In this document: positions 30,028 through 37,247 of the stretch, piece after piece | How the letters are laid out: every line of letters starts with the position of its first letter | How positions within the stretch are numbered: the stretch's first letter is position 1 | From: Microbacterium sp. | GTDB taxonomy: Bacteria; Actinomycetota; Actinomycetes; Actinomycetales; Microbacteriaceae | NCBI GenBank assembly: GCA_031177765.1 | Contig: JAPSKH010000011.1 | Coordinates: 1 to 57,575 of the forward strand | Reading direction: 5' to 3' | Length of the DNA stretch: 57,575 bases | The notes under the pieces: model-generated | Databases searched by the model: none | Told to the model about the DNA's origin: nothing | Seen by the model: the letters and a program-made list of their open reading frames with translations, nothing else | Position numbers and translations under genes: made by a program

Positions 30028-32037
30028 ATGCGAGCGCGATGGGCCGCGGTGCTCACGACCGGTGCGGCGCTGCTGCTCGCGGGCGTCGCCGCCGCTCCGG
30101 CATCGGCCACTCCCCCGGTGCAGCTGGGATCGGGATACGTGCTCGACGACGTCGACGTGCTCTCAGCCGGCGAGGAGGCCCAGGCGCAGGAACGTCTGGA
30201 GCAGCTGAAGACCGAGACCGGGATCGACCTGTGGGTCGTCTACGTCGACGACTTCACCGATCCGTCGGGCGCCGAACAGTGGGCCACACAGGTCGCGAAC
30301 GACAACGGCCTCGGGCCGAGCCAGTATCTTCTGGCCGTGGCCACCGAGGGTCGTCAGTACTACATCTCGGGTGATTCCGAGGGGCCGGTCACGTTCGACC
30401 AGCTGGCGGCGATCGAGCAGCAGCGGGTGCAGCCGGCTCTCCGTCAGGAGGACTGGCTCGGTGCGGTCGACGCGGCCGCCGCCGGGTTCGCCGATGCCGA
30501 GCAGGGCGGGACCGGAGGCGCCGACGACGGACGGAACGGCGGCGGCCTGCTCACCGGCATCCTCGTCGTGGCCGCCATCGCGGCCGCGATCGCGCTCGTC
30601 GTGGTGCTGGTGCGGCGTCGCAGGAAGACGCCGAGCGCGACGAGCGCCCCCGCGGCCGCGCAGGTGCCTCTCGAACAGCTCGAGCGGCGCGCGGCGTCGC
30701 TGCTGGTCGAGACCGACGACGCGCTGAAGACCAGTGCGCAGGAGCTCGGGTTCGCCAAGGCCCAGTTCGGCGATGCCGCGACGGTGGAGTTCGAGGCGGC
30801 GCTCGCCACGGCGCGGGCGAGTCTCGACGAGGCGTTCACACTGCAGCAGCAGCTCGACGACGCCACGCCCGACTCGGACGCCGACAAGCGCGCGTGGAAC
30901 GAGCGCATCATCGCCCTGTGCGAGTCGGCCAACGGTCTTCTCGACGAGAAGGCCGCGGCGTTCGACGAGCTGCGCAAGCTCGAGCAGGACGCGCCGGCGG
31001 CGCTCGCTCGCGTGCGGGCCGCTCGCGAGAAGGCCGCAGACGCGCTCGGAAGCGCCGAGAGCGAGTTGCGGCGGCTGCAGTCGGCGTACGCACCGGAAAC
31101 GCTCGCGACCATCGCCGACAACCCCGAGCAGGCCCGGCAGAGGCTCGCCTTCGCCGCGGAGCAGCTCGCCGCGGCCGAGCGGGCGATCGCTTCGGGAAGC
31201 GGCGGCGAAGCGGCGGTCGGCATCCGCGCGGCGGAGGAGGCGGTCGGTCAGGCGGCCCTGCTCGAAGACGCCATCGGCAAGCTCGCCGCCGACCTCGCCC
31301 AGGCCGAGACCAGCGCCGTCGCACTCGTGGCGGAGCTCGAGAGCGACATCGCCGGGGCATCCGCTCTCGCCGACCCCGACGGCCGCATCGCGGGGGCCGT
31401 CGCGGCCACCCGGCAGCAGCTCGATGCGGCCAGGGCGCACCTCGCCGGCACGCACAGGCGGCCGCTCATCGCACTGCAGAGCCTCGAGGCGGCGAACCGG
31501 CAGATCGACGCCCTGGTCCAGGGCGTGCGGGATGCCCACGCCCAGGAGCAGCGCGCGCGACAGGTCGTCGGCCAGCTGATCCTGCAGGCGCAGGCCCAGG
31601 TCTCGGCGGCCGAGGACTACATCACCGCGCGCCGGGGGGCCATCGGAGCCCAGGCGCGCACACGGCTGGCGGAGGCCGGCGCCGCGCTGGCGCGCGCCCA
31701 CGCCCTTCAGTCCAGTGACCCGCGGCAGGCCATGCAGCACGCCCAGCGGGCCGACCACCTCGCCGCCCAGTCGATCCAGCTCGCGCAGGACGACGTCGGC
31801 GCCTTCGACGGCGGCGGCGGGATGTTCGGCGGGCAGAGCTCCGGCGGCGGCGGCATGCTGGGGGCCGTGCTCGGCGGCATCGTGCTCAACTCGATGCTCA
31901 GCGGCGGCGGCCGATCCTCGGGCGGATTCGGCGGCATGCTCGGCGGCGGCTCCGCCGGGCGGTCGTCGGGCGGGTTCCGCCCCGGCAGCTTCGGCGGCGG
32001 CGGGACCCGCGCCCGCCGGGGAGGTGGTCGTTTCTGA
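30028..32037 (+). CDS. Secreted/membrane TPM-domain protein with long coiled coil and Gly-rich tail (669 aa)
   Basis: Signal peptide (about residues 1-27, ending APASA); TPM domain about 35-155 (LDDVDVLSAGEEAQAQERL ... LWVVYVDDFTDPSGAEQWA ... NDNGLGPSQYLLAVA). One membrane helix follows (GILVVAAIAAAIALVVVLV, about 178-196) with a basic stop-transfer RRRRK, then roughly 350 residues of Ala/Glu/Gln-rich coiled coil inside the cell, and a Gly/Ser/Phe-rich tail (GGGMFGGQSSGGGG...). The TPM domain would be outside. Family roles include photosystem-II repair in plants (TLP18.3) and unknown roles in bacteria. A good ribosome binding site GGAGGGG precedes the ATG. Followed at 79 nt by pspA. Confidence 0.85.
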   Translation: MRARWAAVLTTGAALLLAGVAAAPASATPPVQLGSGYVLDDVDVLSAGEEAQAQERLEQLKTETGIDLWVVYVDDFTDPSGAEQWATQVANDNGLGPSQYLLAVATEGRQYYISGDSEGPVTFDQLAAIEQQRVQPALRQEDWLGAVDAAAAGFADAEQGGTGGADDGRNGGGLLTGILVVAAIAAAIALVVVLVRRRRKTPSATSAPAAAQVPLEQLERRAASLLVETDDALKTSAQELGFAKAQFGDAATVEFEAALATARASLDEAFTLQQQLDDATPDSDADKRAWNERIIALCESANGLLDEKAAAFDELRKLEQDAPAALARVRAAREKAADALGSAESELRRLQSAYAPETLATIADNPEQARQRLAFAAEQLAAAERAIASGSGGEAAVGIRAAEEAVGQAALLEDAIGKLAADLAQAETSAVALVAELESDIAGASALADPDGRIAGAVAATRQQLDAARAHLAGTHRRPLIALQSLEAANRQIDALVQGVRDAHAQEQRARQVVGQLILQAQAQVSAAEDYITARRGAIGAQARTRLAEAGAALARAHALQSSDPRQAMQHAQRADHLAAQSIQLAQDDVGAFDGGGGMFGGQSSGGGGMLGAVLGGIVLNSMLSGGGRSSGGFGGMLGGGSAGRSSGGFRPGSFGGGGTRARRGGGRF

Positions 32038-32116
32038 CCCGCCCCCGACGACCACGCGGTGCCGCCGCATCCCGAACCAGAACCTGAGAACTCAGTCCGA
32101 CAAGGAAGGAAATCCG

Positions 32117-32854
32117 ATGGCGAAGCAGTCCATCTTCGGGCGCATCTCGACGCTCCTGAAGGCCAACATCAACGCACTCCTCGACCAGGCCGAGGATCCG
32201 CAGAAGATGCTCGACCAGCTCGTGCGCGACTACACCAACAGCATCGCCGACGCCGAGTCGGCCATCGCCGAGACGATCGGCAACCTGCGGCTGCTCGAGC
32301 GCGACCACCAGGAGGACATCCAGGCGGCCGCCGAGTGGGGCAACAAGGCGCTCGCGGCCAGCCGCAAGGCCGACGAGCTGCGCCAGGCCGGCAACACCGC
32401 CGACGCCGACAAGTTCGACAACCTCGCCAAGATCGCGCTGCAGCGCCAGATCACCGAGGAGAACGAGGCCAAGGCGATCGCGCCCACGATCGCGGCGCAG
32501 ACCGAGGTCGTCGACAAGCTCAAGGACGGCCTCAACGGCATGAAGCAGAAGCTGGAGCAGCTGAAGTCCAAGCGGACCGAGCTGCTCTCGCGCGCCAAGG
32601 TCGCCGAGGCGCAGACCAAGGTGCACGACGCCGTCCGCTCGATCGACGTCCTGGACCCCACCAGCGAGCTGGGCCGGTTCGAGGACAAGGTCCGCCGCCA
32701 GGAAGCGCTCGCCGCCGGCAAGCAGGAGCTGGCCGCGTCGTCGCTCGACGCGCAGTTCAACCAGCTGGAGGACGTCGGAGAGCTGACCGAGGTCGAGGCG
32801 CGCCTGGCCGCTCTCAAGGCCGGCGGCACGCCGCAGGCCGCGATCGGCAGCTGA
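32117..32854 (+). CDS. pspA: PspA/IM30 (ESCRT-III-like) membrane-repair protein (245 aa)
   Basis: Almost entirely helical; N-terminal MAKQSIFGRISTLLKANINA is the amphipathic membrane-binding helix followed by LLDQAEDPQKMLDQLVRDY, the family signature. The rest is coiled coil ending in a short helix (LTEVEARLAALKAGG). PspA/Vipp1/IM30 proteins are ESCRT-III-fold polymers that protect and repair the cytoplasmic membrane. AAGGAAGGAA precedes the ATG. Directly downstream of the TPM-domain gene on the same strand, which suggests a shared envelope-stress role. Confidence 0.93.
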   Translation: MAKQSIFGRISTLLKANINALLDQAEDPQKMLDQLVRDYTNSIADAESAIAETIGNLRLLERDHQEDIQAAAEWGNKALAASRKADELRQAGNTADADKFDNLAKIALQRQITEENEAKAIAPTIAAQTEVVDKLKDGLNGMKQKLEQLKSKRTELLSRAKVAEAQTKVHDAVRSIDVLDPTSELGRFEDKVRRQEALAAGKQELAASSLDAQFNQLEDVGELTEVEARLAALKAGGTPQAAIGS

Positions 32855-32929
32855 CGCCGCAGCCCGTGCGAGGGCGCCGTGCTCCTGTGAGCGCGGCGCC
32901 CTCTCGCGTTGACGGGGAACGGCGTGGGG

Positions 32930-32935
32930 GATGAT
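32930..32935 (+). promoter_or_regulatory. Possible -10 box of the arginase-fold gene
   Basis: GATGAT ends 6 nt before the ATG at 32942; TTGACG at 32909-32914 could be the -35, with a 15-nt spacer. The expected transcript would be leaderless. Confidence 0.4.
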
Positions 32936-32941
32936 GAGGGG

Positions 32942-33757
32942 ATGAGCCGATTCGTCATCGTCCCCCAATGGCAGGGCTCCGGATCCTCCCGCGCGATGCG
33001 GCTCGTGGACGGAGCGCTCGCGGTCGCGGGCGATCTGCCGCGCGCGTCCTGCTCGATCGTCGACGTGCCCATGGAGGCGGGCGAATCGCTGGGAACCGCG
33101 GTGCGGCGACTCAGCTCGCTCCTGCGCATCCGCGATCAGGTCGCGCAGGAGCTGGCCACCGGAGACGGCCCTGCCATCGTGGTCGGCGGCGACTGCGGCG
33201 TGGCGCTGACGTCGCTGGCGGCGGTCGTGGACGCCGACACCGCCGTCCTCTGGCTCGACGCGCACGCCGACCTGCAGTCCCCGGAGACGTCGCGGACGGG
33301 AGCCTTCCACGGCATGGTGCTGCGTGCGATCCTCGGCGACGGTCTCCCCCAGCTGCGGCTCGAGCCCGGCACGATGACCCCGGACCGGGTGGTGCTCGCC
33401 GGCACGCGCGAACTCGACCCGCCCGAGCAGGAGTTCATCGCCGCGACCGGGATGACGGTGCTCTCACCGGACGCGCTCAGCGACCCGGCAGGCGTGGTCG
33501 CGGCGCTGGAGGCCACCGGAGCGCACCAGGTGTACATCCACGTCGATCTCGATGTCCTCGACCCGGGGCACATGGGCGGGCTGTCGCATCCCGTGCCGTT
33601 CGGAGCCTCTCCGGCCGACGTGGTGGCCACCGTGCGTGCGGTGCGCGACCGGATGCCGATGGTGGGGGCGTCGCTGACGGAGTTCTCACCGTCCTCGCCC
33701 GATGCCGCCGTGGACGACCTCGGCGCCATCCTGCGCGTGATCGGAGCGCTCGCGTGA
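32942..33757 (+). CDS. Arginase/ureohydrolase-fold protein (271 aa)
   Basis: Metal-binding motifs of the family are visible: VVGGDCGVALTSL (GGDHS position), LDAHADLQ (DAHxDx) and HVDLDVLDP (DxDxxDP). The His of GGDH is replaced by Cys, and the usual Asn of DAHxDxN is Gln, so the second metal site or substrate may differ from classical arginase or agmatinase. Catalyses hydrolysis of a guanidino- or formimino-type bond if active; the substrate is unknown. Start at 32942 rather than 32909 because of the promoter placement and family N-terminus. Overlaps the next gene by 4 nt (GTGA). Confidence 0.85.
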   Translation: MSRFVIVPQWQGSGSSRAMRLVDGALAVAGDLPRASCSIVDVPMEAGESLGTAVRRLSSLLRIRDQVAQELATGDGPAIVVGGDCGVALTSLAAVVDADTAVLWLDAHADLQSPETSRTGAFHGMVLRAILGDGLPQLRLEPGTMTPDRVVLAGTRELDPPEQEFIAATGMTVLSPDALSDPAGVVAALEATGAHQVYIHVDLDVLDPGHMGGLSHPVPFGASPADVVATVRAVRDRMPMVGASLTEFSPSSPDAAVDDLGAILRVIGALA

Positions 33758-34212
33758 GCCCGGCCGCCTCCCTCCCCGCGCAGTGGCGCAAAGACGCCGA
33801 ACGCGCCGTCGCCCGCGGTCGCCGCCTCGAGGCGCTCATCCCGGCGTTCCTCCTCGACTCGCCCGTCAGCCGGATCGGCTACTGGTACGGCTGCGCGGTG
33901 GGCTGGGCATGGGGCACGCTGTGGAGCACCGGGCGGATCGAGCGACGAGAGGGGCTCTGGATCTTCCGCGGCCTGCCGTCCTGGGCTTTCCCGCGCGGCG
34001 GGGTGTGCGTCGGCGGATGCTTCCTCACCGGCGACGGACGCGTAGGCGCCGCGCTGCTGCGCCACGAGGCGGTGCACAAGCGTCAGTGGCAGCGGTACGG
34101 ATTCCTCATGCCGGTGCTGTACGCGCTCGCCGGCCGGAACCCGCTGCGGAACCGGTTCGAGATCGAGGCCGGGCTCGAGGACGGCAACTACGTGCCGCGC
34201 CGCGCCCGCTGA
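33754..34212 (+). CDS. Small HExxH-motif membrane-associated protein (152 aa)
   Basis: Unrecognised function. The sequence has a hydrophobic patch (GYWYGCAVGWAWGTLWS), a small Gly/Cys-rich segment (GGVCVGGCFL) and the zinc-protease-like motif HEAVH inside LLRHEAVHKRQWQRYG, followed 30 residues later by FEIEAGLEDG, where a glutamate could be a third metal ligand. I recall relatives automatically named Fe-S oxidoreductase, but there is no cluster-type cysteine pattern to support that. GTG start overlapping the arginase-fold gene by 4 nt, so translationally coupled. Ends base-to-base with the convergent SIP gene. Confidence 0.75.
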   Translation: MSPAASLPAQWRKDAERAVARGRRLEALIPAFLLDSPVSRIGYWYGCAVGWAWGTLWSTGRIERREGLWIFRGLPSWAFPRGGVCVGGCFLTGDGRVGAALLRHEAVHKRQWQRYGFLMPVLYALAGRNPLRNRFEIEAGLEDGNYVPRRAR

Positions 34213-34686
34213 TCAGCGGGCGGTCGCGAGTCCGTATTCGGCCGGCGTGTGGATCGCGGTGGGCGGCACGCCCAGGACGATCAGATGGTCGACGATGTCG
34301 GCCGTGCCGAGGAAGCCGCCGAGAAGGCGGACGGTCGTGTGATCGTCCTCGGCGCACAGCATCTCGTCGGCCCACGCGGTGACCGCACGCGCGAGCGCCT
34401 CGCCCGACGCGCAGCCGCGCCCGGTGCCGGGAGCGCCGGAGCGCTGCGACCGATCGAGCCAGGTGACGACCATGCGGCTCGGCGCGGAGATCGCGCCCTG
34501 CCACGAGGCATCCGGGATCTCGATGAACACCCGACCCGTCGAGCAGAGCGGCAGCGTCGCCAGCACGGCCTCCAGCTCGCCGAGCGAGGACTCGTCGGCG
34601 GTGATCAGGTGCTGCACGCGCGTGTGCCGCGATGCGCGGCAGGCGCTCGCGCTGTGCTCGACCTGGGACTGGGTGGTGTGTGCCAT
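34213..34686 (-). CDS. Standalone siderophore-interacting (SIP) C-terminal domain protein (157 aa)
   Basis: Matches only the NAD(P)H-binding half of siderophore-interacting ferric reductases: HLITADESSLGELEAVLATL, GRVFIEIPDA and a C-terminal helix-loop (GGFLGTADIVDHLIVLGVPP). The FAD-binding N-terminal domain is absent, so it cannot be a complete flavin reductase alone. An IdeR/DtxR-like box just upstream supports a role in iron metabolism. Rich in Cys near the N-terminus (SACRASRH). ATG 9 nt after a TATAGT box. Isolated on the minus strand. Confidence 0.8.
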   Translation of the reverse strand: MAHTTQSQVEHSASACRASRHTRVQHLITADESSLGELEAVLATLPLCSTGRVFIEIPDASWQGAISAPSRMVVTWLDRSQRSGAPGTGRGCASGEALARAVTAWADEMLCAEDDHTTVRLLGGFLGTADIVDHLIVLGVPPTAIHTPAEYGLATAR

Positions 34687-34695
34687 GACGACACC

Positions 34696-34701
34696 ACTAT
34701 A
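34696..34701 (-). promoter_or_regulatory. -10 box of the SIP-domain gene
   Basis: TATAGT on the minus strand, 9 nt before the ATG; one of the best -10 matches in the window. Confidence 0.6.
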
Positions 34702-34709
34702 CCGCGGAG

Positions 34710-34728
34710 ATAGGGTTGCCTAACCTCA
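34710..34728 (-). promoter_or_regulatory. Probable DtxR/IdeR iron box
   Basis: The 19-mer ATAGGGTTGCCTAACCTCA agrees with the consensus TTAGGTTAGSCTAACCTAA at about 15 of 19 positions, including the intact CCTAACC half. It lies over the spacer and -35 region of the SIP promoter, where a repressor would block RNA polymerase. Iron-replete repression is the expected behaviour. Confidence 0.65.
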
Positions 34729-34751
34729 GTCGGGTCTCGGGATGCCGCGCG

Positions 34752-35507
34752 TCACGCGGGACGCAGCAGCACGCGCCGGAGCTCGGCGAGCTCATCGTCC
34801 CCCAGTCCGTGGGCGCGGAGATAGTCCGCCGCCGACCCGTAGCGGGTGCGCACGTCGTCCAGGAGCGCGCGCATCACCGGCGCGGGCGAGCGCGTGGCGA
34901 GGTCTTCCAGATGCACCGCTTCGGGGTGCATGGTGCGCAGCAGCTCCACGATCCGCCTGTTGCGCTCGGCAGGCAGCAGCCCCTCGGTGCGGGCGTAGTC
35001 GGCCACCACCGCCTCCGGCTCGACCCCCGCTGCGGCCAGCGTGAGCGCGACGGTGACACCGGTGCGGTCCTTCCCGACCGTGCAGTGCACGAGGACCGGC
35101 TGGTCGGCGAGGATGCCACGCACGACGTCCACGACGCCGGCTGAGGAGTCGTCCACCAGATGCCGGTACATCTCGTCCAGGCTGATGTCGTCGCTGAAGA
35201 ACGACGCGACCGATCCGAGGAAGAGCGGCACGCGCTGCACGACCACATCGACGCCCTCGATGCGGCTCGGCTCGAGTGCGATCTCCTCGTCCGCGCGCAG
35301 GTCGATGATGCGGCGCAGCCGCAGATCGGCCAGGGCGCGCGTTCCCTCGCTGTCGAGGCGCGCGAGATTGCCCGACCGATAGAGCACGCCGTGACGGGTC
35401 ACGGCGTCGCCGGCGCGGAGCCCGCCGACATCGCGGAGGTTCATCGCCCCCGAGACGAAGGGGTCGGGCGCGCCGGGCACGCCCGGGACCGCGGCGTCGG
35501 TCACCAT
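34752..35507 (-). CDS. Tyrosine/dual-specificity phosphatase family protein (251 aa)
   Basis: Cysteine phosphatase of the Y_phosphatase3 type (similar to MptpB/LipA-like actinobacterial enzymes). Conserved NLRDVGGL near the N-terminus, LYRSGNLARLD, the general acid region, and the P-loop HCTVGKDRTG (C-x5-R). Could act on phosphotyrosine or phosphoinositides. ATG at 35507, or a GTG at 35504 that overlaps the preceding stop by 4 nt; either way it is coupled to the AhpD-like gene. Confidence 0.9.
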   Translation of the reverse strand: MVTDAAVPGVPGAPDPFVSGAMNLRDVGGLRAGDAVTRHGVLYRSGNLARLDSEGTRALADLRLRRIIDLRADEEIALEPSRIEGVDVVVQRVPLFLGSVASFFSDDISLDEMYRHLVDDSSAGVVDVVRGILADQPVLVHCTVGKDRTGVTVALTLAAAGVEPEAVVADYARTEGLLPAERNRRIVELLRTMHPEAVHLEDLATRSPAPVMRALLDDVRTRYGSAADYLRAHGLGDDELAELRRVLLRPA

Positions 35508-36010
35508 ACGGTGCCCGTGGCGGCGTCCCGGTCCTCCCCCGCGAGGTCCTCACGCGACGGAACGCTGTAGCGCCCGGCGATGGCCACGCGATTGAAGGCG
35601 TTGATCGACACCAGGATCCAGCTGAGCGCGACGTACTCCGGCTCGGTGAGCACGCCACCCACGCTCTCGTACACCTCGTCGGGGATGCCGCCCTCGTGGA
35701 TGAAGGCGAACGCCTCCGCCAGCTCCAGCCCGGCCCGCTCCCGCTCGGAGAACACTCCGGAGTCCCGCCACACTGCGATCTGCGCGATCTCATCGACCGA
35801 GACCCCGGCCTTGACGGCCCGCTCGACGTGGACGCGTACGCAGTAGGCGCAGCCGTTCAGCTGCGACGTGTGGATCTGGACGATCTCCTTGAGCCGTTCG
35901 TCGATGCCCGCGTCGCCGGCGAGACCGCCCACCGTCTTGGAGAACGCGGCGAGCGCCTGATACGCGGGAGGCGCTGATCGGGACAGATGCACGCGGCGTT
36001 CTTGCGTCAT
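35501..36010 (-). CDS. AhpD-like / carboxymuconolactone decarboxylase-family protein (169 aa)
   Basis: All-helical peroxidase-like fold with the redox motif CAYCVRVHVERAVKAG; the upstream Glu and downstream His of the proton relay are present. This points to alkylhydroperoxidase-type activity rather than true decarboxylase. Leads a two-gene unit with the phosphatase. ATG at 36010 lies exactly 6 nt after a TAGGCT box. Confidence 0.9.
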   Translation of the reverse strand: MTQERRVHLSRSAPPAYQALAAFSKTVGGLAGDAGIDERLKEIVQIHTSQLNGCAYCVRVHVERAVKAGVSVDEIAQIAVWRDSGVFSERERAGLELAEAFAFIHEGGIPDEVYESVGGVLTEPEYVALSWILVSINAFNRVAIAGRYSVPSREDLAGEDRDAATGTVW

Positions 36011-36016
36011 TCCGCC

Positions 36017-36022
36017 AGCCTA
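36017..36022 (-). promoter_or_regulatory. Probable -10 box of the AhpD-phosphatase unit
   Basis: TAGGCT on the minus strand, 6 nt before the ATG; no ribosome binding site. Confidence 0.55.
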
Positions 36023-36080
36023 CCGACGCCGCATCCGTGCGGCGCAGCGGCGGCCGCCTTGCCCGCCGGAACGCGTGGGG

Positions 36081-36086
36081 GACAAT
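36081..36086 (+). promoter_or_regulatory. Probable -10 box of the alpha/beta hydrolase gene
   Basis: GACAAT ends 6 nt before the GTG at 36093, which decides that start over the GTG at 36075. Confidence 0.45.
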
Positions 36087-36092
36087 GACCGG

Positions 36093-37061
36093 GTGAGCGA
36101 GCCCACCGACGAGTTCTCCTTCCTGCCCGAGCAAGCCGCTGAAGCAGGCATCGATTCCCCTCTCCCCCGCGGCGAGCGCCTTCTGCTCGCCCTGCCCGAC
36201 GGTCGCACCCTCAGCGCCCTGAGATATTCGCCCCCGGACCGGCCGGATGCGGGCCCTCTCGTGACGTTCCTTCACGGCGCAGGCCTGAACGCGCACACCT
36301 GGGACACCACGATCCTCGCGCTCGGGCTTCCGGCGCTCGCGATCGACCTTCCCGGCCACGGCGACTCGTCCTGGCGCGAAGACGCCGCCTATGTCGCGCG
36401 CGTGCTGGCCCCGGACGTCGCGGCGGGGATGGACGCCTGGACCGACACGCCGCAGCTCCTGGTCGGGCAGTCGCTCGGCGGCCTGACGGCCGCGTCCGTC
36501 GCCGCCGCGCGTCCCGACCTCGTCCGGGAACTGGTCGTCATCGACATCACGCCCGGCGTGGACCCCGACGCCGGGCCCACGCAGATCCGCGATTTCTTCG
36601 CCGGCCCCGTGGACTGGGCCTCGCGCGACGACCTCGTCGACCGGGCGCTCGCCTTCGGGCTCGGCGGGGGCACCCGCCGGAAGGCCGAGCGCGGAGTGTT
36701 CTTCAACTCGCGCATCCGCCCCGACGGGCGGGTCGAGTGGAAGCACCACTTCGCGCACCTGGCCAACGCCGCCGCCTCCGCTCCGCAAGCCCGGGCGACG
36801 GCATCCGCCGCGCAGGACGAGCGCACGGATGCCGTCGGCGCGGTGCTGGGCGAGGCAGGGTGGGAGGACCTCGCCGCGGTGCAGGTCCCGACGACGCTTC
36901 TGCGCGGGGAGCGCGGCTATGTCACGGAGAGGGACGCCGCGGAGTTCGCGCGCCGCAACCCGGACGCCGTCGTCGCCGTCGTGCCCTCGGGCCACAACGT
37001 GCAGGAGGAGATCCCCGTCCCGCTCGGCCGGCGGCTCCGAGCGCTCGTCACGCCCGCGTAG
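36093..37061 (+). CDS. Alpha/beta hydrolase (322 aa)
   Basis: Classic alpha/beta hydrolase fold. Oxyanion HGAGLNAHTW; AIDLPGHGDSSW; nucleophile elbow VGQSLGGLTA; catalytic His in PSGHNVQEE near the C-terminus, with the acid in the preceding strand region (LLRGERG/ERDA). No signal peptide, so cytoplasmic. Could be an esterase, lactonase or C-C hydrolase; the substrate is unknown. GTG start chosen from promoter spacing. Confidence 0.88.
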   Translation: MSEPTDEFSFLPEQAAEAGIDSPLPRGERLLLALPDGRTLSALRYSPPDRPDAGPLVTFLHGAGLNAHTWDTTILALGLPALAIDLPGHGDSSWREDAAYVARVLAPDVAAGMDAWTDTPQLLVGQSLGGLTAASVAAARPDLVRELVVIDITPGVDPDAGPTQIRDFFAGPVDWASRDDLVDRALAFGLGGGTRRKAERGVFFNSRIRPDGRVEWKHHFAHLANAAASAPQARATASAAQDERTDAVGAVLGEAGWEDLAAVQVPTTLLRGERGYVTERDAAEFARRNPDAVVAVVPSGHNVQEEIPVPLGRRLRALVTPA

Positions 37062-37098
37062 CGGTCGCGCACCGGCGCTGAGGGCGTTTCTGGACGGG

Positions 37099-37112
37099 AA
37101 GCATTAACGCTT
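37099..37112. promoter_or_regulatory. Imperfect palindrome upstream of the peptide transporter operon
   Basis: AAGCATTAACGCTT is a 14-nt near-palindrome (one mismatched pair) about 50 nt before the candidate -10 box, in an unusually AT-rich patch. It could be an operator. Nothing else recognisable fills the 186-nt gap 37062-37247 apart from the promoter and the ribosome binding site. Confidence 0.3.
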
Positions 37113-37159
37113 GTGTTTCGTTCCGGGTAGCGGATCGTCGTACGCCATCGGGATATCCC

Positions 37160-37165
37160 TAGGCT
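37160..37165 (+). promoter_or_regulatory. Possible -10 box of the peptide ABC transporter operon
   Basis: TAGGCT, 82 nt before the substrate-binding protein ATG; no clear -35. Confidence 0.35.
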
Positions 37166-37247
37166 GGACTACCGCACCGGCCGTGCGGCGAACCCGTCGC
37201 GCGGCCCGCGCCCGCACAGCACGCGGACCCCTCCCGGAAGGATCCCC

